NCBI RefSeq assembly: GCF_003355005.1
Contig: NZ_CP029985.1
Span: 1,541,001-1,605,000, forward strand
Direction of reading: 5' to 3'
Source: Sphingomonas sp. FARSPH
Lineage (GTDB): Bacteria > Pseudomonadota > Alphaproteobacteria > Sphingomonadales > Sphingomonadaceae
DNA: 64,000 nt
A program made the translations under genes and the position numbers. The notes below the pieces were generated by a model, which worked only from the letters and a program-made list of their open reading frames with translations, was not told the origin of the DNA and did not search any database. Positions 49,864-61,800 of this stretch are shown here, piece by piece. Positions within the stretch are counted from its first letter, which is position 1, and every line of letters begins with the position of its first letter.

Positions 49864-52800
49864 GTGGTCGGCGATCTGGCTGATGCGTTCGACGCATCGT
49901 GCGCGCGTCTTGCCCGGCATTCGGGCATGATCGGCGACGCTCGCCGTCCCGCGCGATCCTGGCGCCGGCATGTCGTCGCTGCCGCGGCCGGGCTTGCGGC
50001 GATGTGCGGCGGCCTGATGCCGGCCCGCGCCTTTGCGTCCACCGGGTGCGATCAGATCAATGCGGGCGCGCTCAATCGTCAGGTGACCTATACCAATGGG
50101 TCGATCTCCGCCGCGAACACGAAGCTGAACGGCGCAACGACGGCCGCGACGATCCTGCGAACGACCCAGACCAGCGACCAGGTTTTCGGCACCGGCGCTT
50201 ATTATCCGGATGCGACGACGACCTTTGCCTTTGCGGCCAACGACCAGATCACGCTCTCTTCATCGATCAGCGGCTTTTCGACCGGAACGAACGCCACCTC
50301 CAGCCTGCGGGTGGGTCTGCGGCGCGGCGTATCGGCGACCACCGGCTCGAATGTGGGCTACATCGTCACCTACACGAGCAACGCGACGCAGCCCAACGTC
50401 GATCTGACGATCTCCAACGAAACGGCGCTGGGCGTCCAGTTTACGATGGGCGGATCGACCGCGTCTGGCACAATCACCACCACGGTTACCTGCACGCCCG
50501 CGGCCAGCGCGCCGACGCTCGGCAGCTTCACCTATGGCAGCACCGTCGCCTACAACGCCGGCTCGGCGACCGCGACCAACATCGACGTCGCAACCGGCGG
50601 CAATGCCACCAACACCCCGACCGGCTATACCGTGTCGGACAGCGCGGGCGGCACCTATGGCGCGTCGGCGGCGACGGCCGGCGGCGGCACCGTCACGATC
50701 GCCAGCAATGGCGCCGCCGCCTACACGCCGCGCGTCGGCTATCGCGGCAACGACACCTTCTATGCGCGCGCATCGAACGGCGGCGGCACGTCCAATCCGG
50801 CGAGCGTCACGGTCAGCGTCGGCAACCCCACGCTCACCGCGACGCTGACCGGCAGCGGCGCGCGGCAGGGAGCTGCCTTGTCGGGCTATGCGGTGACGCC
50901 GGCGGGCGGCGCCTCGCCCTATACGTGCGCGCTTAACAGCGGATCGGCGGCGCCGCCCGCGGGCGTGACGCTCGCGACCAACTGCACCCTGTCGGGGACG
51001 CCGACCGTCTCGGGCACCTTCAGTTTCGCGGTCGACGTGACCGACAGTTCGGTGACCGGCGCGAACGGGAGCACCGCCTCGCCCTGGACGCAGAACAACG
51101 TCGCGATCGGCGGGTTCGTCATCGCCGCGCCCCTGCCGACGATCGCCGCGATCGCGCCCGCGGTCGGCCCGACCGGGCAGGGGACGTCGGTGACGATCAC
51201 CGGCACCAACTTCACCGGGGCGACCGCGGTCACCTTCGGCGGCGTCGGCGCGTCGACGTTCACCGTTACCTCCGCGACGCAGATCACCGCCACCACGCCC
51301 GCCACCGTCACTGCCGGCGCGGTCGACGTCGTGGTGACGACGCCGGGCGGCGTGGCCACATCGACCAACGGCTTCCGCTTCAGCGCCGCGCCCGCGGCCC
51401 CGGTGGTGACCGCGCCCGCGAACGGCGCGACGACCGGCGCGACGCGGCCGACCTATACGGGCACGGCGGGCGCGAACCTGACCGTCACCGTCCTCGTCGA
51501 CGGCGCCAGCATCGGCACGACGACGGCGAGTGCCGCGGGCAACTGGACGACGACGCAACCGACCGCGCTCGCCGCGACGTCGCACACCGTCGCGGCGCAG
51601 GCGACCAATGCCGACGGGCTGACCGGTCCCGTGTCGGCGTCGAACACCTTCACCGTCACGCCGGCGCCCCTCGCGAGCGCCTATACCGCGCCCGCGGTCG
51701 CCTATAATCCGGGCGGCGGCAGCGCGACGAGCTTCAGCATCGCCGCGAAGGCCAGCGGCAGTCCGACCGGTTTCGCGGTCGGATCGGCGGCGACCGCGCA
51801 GGGCGGCGCCGTCTCGATCACCAATGCCGGGCTCGTCAGCTACACCGCGCCCGTCGGCTTCCGCGGCAACGACAGCTTCACCTATACCGCGAGCAACGCG
51901 GGCGGCACGTCCGCGCCCGCGGTGGTGACCGTGCCGGTATCCAACCCGGCGCTGAGCGCGACCTTGAGCGGCAGCGGCACGCGCGGCGTCGCGCTCGGCG
52001 GCGTCGCGATCGCGGGGGCGGGCGGGCTCGCGCCGTACAGTTGCGCGACGACGCTCGTCTCGGGCGCGTTGCCGGCCGGCACCACGCTCGCCAGCGACTG
52101 CACGATCATCGGCACGCCCACCGCCAGCGGCAGTTTCAGCTTCACCGTCGGCCTCACCGATTCCTCGCAGCCCGCCTTCACGCAGACCAGCGGCACGCTG
52201 ACGCTCGTCATCGCGGCGCCGACGCTCACGCTGACGCCGTCGACTCTGCCCGGTGCGACCGCAGGCGTCGCCTATTCGCAGGCGCTGTCGGCCGGCGGCG
52301 GCGTCGCGCCTTATAGCTATGCGGTGACCACCGGCGCGTTGCCGAGCGGGATCACGCTGGCGGGCGGGACCTTGTCGGGTACGCCGACGCAGGCGGGCAT
52401 ATACAATGTCACGATCACCGCCACCGACAGCGCGACCGCGGGCAGCGGCGGGCCGTATACGGCCGCGCGCAGCTACGCGCTGACAGTCGCCGCGCCGACG
52501 ATCGCGCTGACGCAGGCGACGATCCCGGCGGGCACCGCGGGCGTCGCCTACAGCCAGACGCTGACGGCAAGTGGCGGCACGCCCGGCTATACCTATGCCG
52601 TGACCTCAGGCGCGTTGCCTGCCGGCGTCACGCTGGCCACGGGCGGCACGCTTAGCGGTACGCCGACCGCGGCGGGGACGTTCAACGTCACGATCACCGC
52701 AACGGATTCCAGCACCGGTTCGGGCGCGCCTTATTCGGGCAGCCGCGCCTACACGCTGACGATCGCCGCGCCGACGATCGCGCTCACGCCGACGACGATC

Positions 52801-55800
52801 CCCGCCGGCACTGCGGGCACCGCCTATAGCCAGACGCTGACTGCAAGCGGCGGCACGCCGGCCTATACCTACGCTGTCACCGCCGGTGCCTTGCCGGCAG
52901 GCGTGACGCTAAGCACGAGCGGCACGTTGAGCGGCACGCCGATCGGATCCGGCACGTTCAATTTCACCGTCACCGCGACGGATTCGACCACCGGCACGGG
53001 CGCGCCTTACACGGGCAGCCGCAGCTACGCGCTGACGATCACCGCGCCGACGGTCACGCTGACGCCTGCGATGATCTCGGCCGGTACCGCAGGCGTTGCC
53101 TATAGCGAGACGCTGACCGCGAGCGGCGGTACGCCGACCTATACCTACGCCGTCACTGCGGGCGCGCTGCCCGCCGGCCTGACGCTGAGCACGGGCGGGA
53201 CATTGAGCGGCACGCCGACCGCGGCGGGGACGTTCAACGTCACGATCACCGCAACGGACTCGAGCACCGGTTCGAGCGCGCCTTATTCGGGCAGCCGCGC
53301 CTACACGCTAACCATCGCCGCGCCGACGATCACGCTGACGCCGACGACGATTCCGGCGGGCACCGCTGGCGCCGCCTACAGCCAGACGCTGAGCGCGAGC
53401 GGCGGTACGCCGACCTATACCTACGCCGTCACTGCGGGCGCGCTGCCCGCCGGCCTGACGCTGGCCACGGGGGGCACGCTGAGCGGCACGCCGGTCGGGT
53501 CCGACAGGTACAATTTCACCGTTACTGCGACGGATTCGACCACGGGCTCGGGTGCACCTTACACAGGCAGCCGCAGCTATGCCCTCACCATCGCCGCGCC
53601 GACGATCGCGCTGACGCAGACGACGATCCCGGCGGGCACCGCGGGCGTTGCCTATAGCGAGACGCTGAACGCGACCGGCGGCACGCCCGGTTATACCTAC
53701 GCCGTGACCGCGGGCGCGCTGCCTGCCGGCGTCACGCTGAGCACGGGCGGCACACTGAGCGGCACGCCGACCGCGGCGGGGACGTTCAATGTGACGATCA
53801 CCGCGACGGATTCGAGCACTGGTTCGGGCGCGCCCTACACAGGCAGTCGCAATTACACGCTCACCATAGCAGCACCGACAATCGCACTCACGCCGACGAC
53901 AATCTCCGCCGGCACGGCTGGCACCGCGTACAGCCAGACGCTGACAGCGAGCGGCGGCACGCCGGCCTATACCTACGCTGTCACCGCCGGCGCGCTGCCT
54001 GCGGGCGTGACGCTCGCCACGAGCGGCACGCTGAGCGGCACGCCGGTCGGGTCCGGCACGTTCAATTTCACCATCACTGCGACGGATTCGACCACCGGCG
54101 CGGGCGCACCCTATACGGGCAGCCGCAGCTACGCGCTGACGATCGCCGCGCCGACTGTCACGTTGACCCCGACGTCGGTCCCCGCAGGCACCGCAGGCGT
54201 TGCCTACAGCGAGACGCTGACCGCGACCGGCGGCACGCCCGGTTATACCTATGCCGTCACCGCGGGCGCGTTGCCCGCTGGCGTGACGCTGGCCACGGGC
54301 GGCACGCTGAGCGGCACGCCGACCGCGGCGGGGACGTTCAATGTGACGATCACCGCGACGGACTCCAGCACCGGTTCGGGCGCGCCCTACACGGGCAGCC
54401 GCGCCTACACGCTGACGATCGCCGCGCCGACGATCGCGCTCACGCCGACGACCATCCCCGCCGGCACCGCTGGCACCGCCTATAGCCAGACGCTGACCGC
54501 GAGCGGCGGCACGCCGGCCTATACCTACGCCGTCATCGCCGGTGCCTTGCCTGCCGGGCTGACACTGAGCACGAGCGGCACGTTGAGCGGCACGCCGGTC
54601 GGGTCCGGCACATACAATTTCACGCTCACCGCGACCGACGCGACCACCGGCACGGGTGCACCCTACACGGGCAGCCGCAGCTACGCCCTCACCATCGCCG
54701 CGCCGACGATCGCGCTGACGCCGACATCGGTTCCCGCAGGAACCGCGGGCGTTGCCTACAGCGAGACATTGACCGCGAGCGGCGGCACGCCCGGTTATAC
54801 CTACGCCGTCACGGCGGGCGCATTGCCGGCCGGACTGACGCTGAGCACGAGCGGCACGTTGAGCGGCACGCCGACCGCGGCGGGGACGTTCAACGTCACG
54901 ATCACCGCGACGGACTCGAGCACCGGCACGGGCGCGCCCTACACAGGCAGCCGCGCCTACACGCTGACCGTCGCCGCACCGACGATCGCACTCACGCCGA
55001 CGACGATCCCGGCAGGCACCGCGGGTGTCGCCTACAGCCAGACGCTGACCGCGAGCGGCGGCACGCCGGCCTATACCTACACCGTGACCGCCGGTGCCTT
55101 GCCGGCCGGCGTGACGCTGTCGAGCAGCGGCGCGCTGAGCGGCACGCCGGTCGGGTCCGGCACGTACACTTTCACCGTTACCGCGACGGATTCGACCACC
55201 GGCGCCGGCGCGCCCTATGCGGGCAGCCAGTCGTATACGCTGAGCATCGCCGCGCCGACGATCGCCGTTTCGCCGGCCAGCACCCCCGGGGCGACCGTGG
55301 GCGTCGCCTATCGGATCTCGCTCTCGGCGACCGGGGGCACCGCGCCTTATGCATTCGTGGTCACCGCCGGTGCCCTGCCAGCGGGACTGACGCTCGCCGC
55401 CGACGGTACGCTCGGCGGGACGCCAACCGCGGGCGGGAGCTTCAGCTTTGCCGTCACCGCCACCGACGCCTCGACCGGCCGCTTCACCGGCACGCGCAGT
55501 TATATGCTGACCGTGGGCGCGCCGACGATCGCGCTCGCGCCCGCCTCGCTTCCCGCCGGGACGGTGGGGGCCGGATATAACAGCAGCATCACCGCGAGCG
55601 GCGGTACGCCGATCTATACCTATGCGGTGACCGCGGGCGCGCTGCCCGCCGGGCTGACGCTGACGAGCGACGGCACGCTGTCGGGTACGCCGACCGCGGC
55701 GGGCAGCTTTACCGCGACGATCACCGCCACCGACGCCTCGACCGGCGGCACGCGTTACACCGGCAGCCAGGCCTATACGCTCAGCATCGCCGCCGCCGCG

Positions 55801-58800
55801 CTGTCGTTGCAGCCGGCGACCTTGCCGGCGGCGACCGCGCGCGCGGCCTATGCCGCCAGCGTCAGCGCGACCGGCGGCACCGCGCCCTACAGCTATCGCG
55901 TCTCCGCGGGCAGCCTGCCCGCCGGTGTGACGCTGGCGACCGACGGCACGCTGTCGGGCACGCCGAGCGCGCCGGGCAACTTCACCGTGACGATCGCCGC
56001 GACCGACAGTTCGACCGGGGCGGGCGCGCCCTTCACTGCGACGCGCAGCTACACGCTCGCCGTCGCCGCGCCGCCGCTGTCGATCGCGACGACGACGCTG
56101 CCCGCGATGACGGTCGGCCGCGCCTATAGCGCGACGATCGCGGCGAGCGGCGGCATCGCGCCTTATGGCTATGCGGTCACCGCGGGCACGCTGCCCACGG
56201 GTATAAGCCTGGCAAGCGACGGCACGCTGTCGGGCGTGCCGACCGCGGGCGGCAGCTTCGCCGTCACCATCACGGTCACCGACGGTGCGACGCAGAGCGC
56301 GGCGCAGGCCTATACGATCGCCGTCGCGGGTGCCGCCATCGCGATCGCGCCGACGACCCTGCCCTCGGCGACGCCGGGTCTTGCCTACAGCCAGACGCTG
56401 GCCGCAACGGGCGGCACCGCGCCCTACACCTATGCGATCACCACGGGCAGTCTGCCGGCCGGGCTGACGCTGGCGTCGAACGGCACGCTCGCCGGCACGC
56501 CGACCGCGGGCGGATCGTTCACCTTCGCGGTCACCGCCACTGATGGCTCGACGGGCAGCGGGCCCTATACGGGCACGCAGAGCTACACGCTCGCGGTGGG
56601 CACGCCGACGATCGTGGTCACCGGCACCGGGCTGCCCGGCGGCACGGTCGGCGCGGCCTATGGCGCGACGCTCGGCGCGAGCGGCGGCGTCGGCCCGTAC
56701 CGCTACGCGGTCAGCAGCGGCGCGCTGCCCGCCGGCCTGACGCTGGTCAGCGACGGCACCCTCGCCGGCACGCCGACCGCGAGCGGCAATTTCCCCATCA
56801 CGATCACCGCGACCGACAGTTCGACCGGGGCGGGGCCGTTCAGCGGCAGCCGCGCGCTCGTTATCGCCATCGCCGCGCCGACGATCGCACTGACCCCGGC
56901 GACGCTGCCGGCGGCGACGCCGGGCACCGCGTACAGCCAGACCCTGACGGCAGCGGGCGGCATCGCGCCCTATGGCTATGCGATCACCGCCGGCGCATTG
57001 CCGCCGGGCGTAACGCTGTCGACCAGCGGCACGCTCGCCGGCACGCCGACCGCCGGCGGCAGCTTCGCCTTCACGGTGACCGCGACCGACAGCGCGGGCG
57101 GCAACGGCCCGCACGGCGGCAGCCAGGCCTATACGCTGACCGTCGGCGCGCCGACGGTCGCGCTCGCGCCGACCAGCCTGCCCGCCGCGACCGCGGGCAC
57201 TGCGTACAGCCAGACGCTGGGCGCCACCGGCGGCACCGCGCCTTATGGCTATGCGGTGACCGCGGGCGCACTGCCCGCGGGCGTCACGCTGGCGGCGAAC
57301 GGCACGCTGTCGGGCACACCGACCGCGACCGGCAGCTTCGGCTTCACCGTCACTGCGACGGACAGCTCGACCGGCGCCGGACCCTATGCGGGCACGCGTG
57401 CCTACACGCTCCTCGTCAATGCCGCACCGATCGCGCTGGGCACCGCGGCGCTGCCCGCAGGCACCGTCGGCACCGCTTATGCCGGCGCCGTCGCCGCGAC
57501 CGGCGGCGTCGCGCCCTATCGTTATGCGGTGAGCGCGGACGCGCTGCCGACCGGCGTGACGCTGGCGAGCGACGGCACGTTGTCGGGCACGCCGACCGCG
57601 AGCGGCACCTTCACCGCGACGGTCACCGTCACGGACAGCGCGACCGGGACCGCCGCCACCGCGAGCCGTGCCTATACGATCGCGATCGCGGCGCCGGCGC
57701 TGACGCTATCGCCCGCGACGCTGCCCACCGCGACGTCGGGTGCCGCCTACAGCCAGACGCTGGCGGCCGGCGGCGGCACCGCGCCGTACACCTATGCGGT
57801 AAGCGCGGGCAGCCTTCCCGCCGGGCTGACCTTGTCGTCGACGGGTACGCTCGCCGGCACGCCGACCGCCGGCGGCAGCTTCACGTTCACGCTGACGGCG
57901 ACGGACAGCTCGACGGGCGCAGGCCCGTACAGCGTCAGCCGCGCCTACACGCTCGCCATCGCCGCGCCGACGGTGGTCGTCGACACGACGGCGCTGCCGG
58001 GCGCGACGGTGGGCACGGCCTATGCCGCGACGCTGGCGGCGAGCGGCGGCGTCGGGCCGTATCGCTACGCGGTGAGCGCGGGTGCGTTACCCGCGGGTGT
58101 GACCCTGGCGAGCGACGGCACGCTATCGGGCACGCCGACGACGGGCGGCAGCTTCGCGGTCACCGTCACCGCGACCGACAGTTCGGGCGGATCGGGTCCG
58201 TTCAGCGGCAGCCGTGCGCTGACCCTCACCGTCGCGGCGCCGACGCTGGCGCTGACGCCGGCGAACCTGCCAGCGGGGACGGTGGGCACGAGCTATGCCG
58301 CGACGCTCGCCGCGACGGGCGGCACGCCTGGCTACACCTATGCGGTGAGCGCGGGCGCGCTGCCGACCGGGGTGACGCTTGATGCCAAGACCGGCGCGCT
58401 GTCGGGCACGCCGACAGCCAGCGGTAGTTTCGCGGTGACGATCACCGCGACGGACAGCTCGACCGGCGCCGGCCCCTATAGCGCGACTCGCGCCTACACG
58501 ATCGCCGTCGCCGCGCCGACGATCGCGATCACGCCGGCGAGCCTGCCGGCGGCAAACGTCGGCACCGCCTATGCGCAGACGGTGTCGGCGACGGGCGGCA
58601 CGCCGGGCTATCGTTTCGCGGTGAGCGCGGGTGCGCTGCCGGCGGGAATCACGCTCGCGGCCAACGGCACGCTGTCGGGCACGCCGACCGCGGGCGGCCG
58701 CTTCGCCTTCACGCTCACCGCAACGGACAGTTCGACGGGCAGCGGTGGTGCGTTCAGCGCGTCGCAGGCCTATGTCTTGGCCGTCGACGCCCCCACGCTC

Positions 58801-61800
58801 GCGCTCGCGCAGGCGACACTGCCGGGCGGCAATGTCGGCAGCGCGTATAGCGCCAGCGTCGCCGCGACGGGCGGCGTCGCGCCCTATCGCTATGCGGTGA
58901 GCGCTGGCGCGCTGCCGGCCGGCGTCACGCTCGATGCGGCGACCGGCACGCTCGCCGGCACGCCGACCGCGGGTGGCAGTTTCGCCTTCACGCTGACGGC
59001 GACGGACAGTTCGACGGGCGCAGGGCCGTACAGCGTCAGCCGCGCCTATACGCTCGCCGTCGCCGCCCCCACGCTCGCGCTCGCGCAGGCGACGTTGCCG
59101 GGTGGCAACGTCGGCAGCGCGTATAGCGCCAGCGTCGCGGCGACGGGCGGGGTCGCGCCCTATCGCTATGCGGTGAGCGCGGGCGCGCTGCCGGCAGGCG
59201 TCACGCTCGACGCGGCGACCGGCACGCTCGCCGGCACGCCGACCGCGGGCGGTAGCTTCACGTTCACGCTGACCGCGACGGACAGTTCGACGGGCGCAGG
59301 CCCGTACAGCGTCAGCCGCGCCTATACGCTCGCCATCGGCGCGCCAACGGTGGTCGTCGACACGGCAACGCTGCCGGGCGCGACGGTAGGCAATGCCTAT
59401 ACCGCGACGTTGTCGGCAAGCGGCGGCGTCGGGCCGTATCGCTATGCGGTGACCACAGGCGCCTTGCCCGCGGGCGTAACGCTGGCGACGGACGGCACGC
59501 TGTCGGGCACGCCGACGAAGGGCGGCAGCTTCGCGATCACAGTGACGGCGACCGACAGTTCGGGCGGTTCGGGGCCGTTCAGCGGCAGCCGCGCGCTGAC
59601 GTTGGTCGTCGCCGCGCCGACGCTGGCGCTGACGCCGGCGACGCTGCCGGCGGGGACGGTGGGCGCGAGCTATGCCGCGACATTGGCCGCGACGGGCGGC
59701 ACTCCGGGCTACACCTATGCGGTGAGCGCGGGCGCGCTGCCGACCGGGGTGACGCTCGATGCCAAGACCGGCGCGCTGTCGGGCACGCCGACAGCCAGCG
59801 GTAGTTTCGCGGTGACGATCACCGCGACGGACAGCTCGACCGGCGCCGGCCCGTATAGCGCAACCCGCACCTATACGATCGCCATCGCCGCACCGACGCT
59901 GACGCTCGCCCAGGCGACCGTGCCCGGCGGTACCGTCGGCACCGCGTACAGCGCCAGCCTCGCGGCGAGCGGCGGCGTCGCGCCCTATCGCTACAGCGTC
60001 AGCACCGGCGCATTGCCGGCGGGCGTCACGCTCGACGCAGCGGCCGGCGCGCTTGCCGGCACGCCGACCGCGGGCGGCGACTTCACCTTCACGCTGACCG
60101 CGACCGACAGCTCGACGGGCGCAGGCCCCTATAGCGTCAGCCGCGCCTATACGCTGGCGATCGGCGCGGCGACGGTGGCGATCACCACCGCGACGCTGCC
60201 CGATGCGACCGTTGCCGCGGCCTACAGCCAGACGCTCGCCGCCAATGGCGGTATCGCGCCCTACAGCTATGCCGTGACCGCGGGCAGCCTGCCCGCTGGG
60301 CTGGCGCTATCGCCGACCGGCACGATCGCCGGGACGCCGACCGCGAGCGGCAGCTTCACCGTCACGATCGCGGCACGCGACGCATCGACGGGGGCCGGGC
60401 CCTATGCCGGGACGCGCACGCTGACGCTCGCGGTACGCGCGGCGGCGGTGTCGATCGATACCGCGGCGCTGCCCGATGCGACGGTCGCCGCCGCCTACAG
60501 CCAGGCGCTTGCCGCGAGCGGTGGCGTCGCGCCGTACAGTTATGCGGTCAGCGCGGGAACGTTGCCGGCGGGGCTGACGCTGTCGCCGACCGGCACGCTG
60601 TCCGGCACGCCGACCGCCGGTGGCCGCTTCACCGTCACCGTCACCGCGACCGACAGTTCGGCAGGTGCGGGGCCGGCGAGCGCGACGCGCGTCTACACGC
60701 TCAACGTCGCGGCGCCCGCGATCGCGCTGACGCCGGCGACTTTGCCGGCGGCGACGACGGGCGCCGCATACAGCCAGACGCTCGGCGCGGCGGGCGGAAT
60801 CGCGCCGTACAGCTACGCGATCACCGCCGGCGCCTTGCCGACCGGGCTGACGCTGTCGTCGACCGGCACGCTGTCCGGCACGCCCACCGTCGGGGGCAGC
60901 TTCGCGTTCACCGTCACCGCCAGCGACACCGCGACGGGCAGCGGCCCGTACCGCGGTACGCAGGCCTATACCCTGGTCGTCGGTGCGGCCGCGATTGTCG
61001 TCGATCCCGCGCCGCTTGCCACCGCGACCGTGGGCCAGCGCTATGCCGCGACCCTTTCGGCAAGCGGCGGCATCGCGCCTTATCGCTACGCGGTGAGCGC
61101 AGGCGCGCTGCCGGCGGGCGTTACCCTGGCCGGCGACGGCACGCTGTCGGGCATCCCGACCGCAGGCGGCAGCTTCGCGGTCACCATCTCCGCGACCGAC
61201 AGTTCGGGCGGTTCCGGGCCGTTCAGCGCCACCCGTGCGCTGACGCTCACCGTCACGGCGCCGACGCTGGCACTGACCCCCACCGCGCTCGCCGACGGGC
61301 GCGTGCAGCAGGCCTATGGCGCCAGCCTCTCCGCGTCGGGCGGCACCGCGCCCTACAGCTTCGCGGTCACCGCCGGCGCATTGCCGACCGGTGTGACGCT
61401 GGCGGCGAACGGCACGCTCGCCGGCACGCCGAGCGTGTTCGGCACCTTCGCCTTCACCGTCACCGCGACCGATGCCTCGACGGGCAGCGGGCCCTATACC
61501 GCGGCGCAGGCCTATCGCCTGGTGATCGCCGCGCCCGACGCGCCGGTCGCGGGCGCGACGAGCCTGTCGGTCGCTTATGGCGCCGGGCCGACGATCGTCC
61601 GACCGGTGCTCACCGGCGGCACCGCCACCGCGCTGGCGATCGCGACGCCGCCGCAGCACGGCACCGCGACGGTCGACGGGCTGACGCTGCGCTACGCGCC
61701 CGCCGCCGGCTATTTCGGGGCGGACAGCTTCGCCTATACCGCGAGCAACGACGGCGGCACCTCGGCGCCCGCGACGGTCAGCGTCACCGTCGCCAAGCCG

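Larger units (their letters stand above)
52216..61530 (+). repeat. Array of 34 He_PIG modules inside the autotransporter
   Basis: 9,315 bases encode 34 modules of mean 91.3 residues without frameshift. Each begins APT(I/L)ALTP-like, holds GTAGxAYSQTL, SGGxxPYxYAV, GALPAG, GTLSGTPT and ends ATDSSTGxGPY-x-SRxYTL. Many Asp side chains in TATD could bind calcium (inference). The lysine and glutamate content is very low. Confidence 0.9.

Noticed and set aside
53308..57114. Minus-strand open frame of 1,268 codons across the autotransporter array
   Set aside because: It is antisense to the repeats and has an Arg/Gly-rich repetitive product with no domain. High GC and repeated codons leave few stops on the other strand.
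52216..61530. CRISPR-like regular repeats
   Set aside because: The units are 276 bases, coding and in frame, with no short spacers or cas genes.
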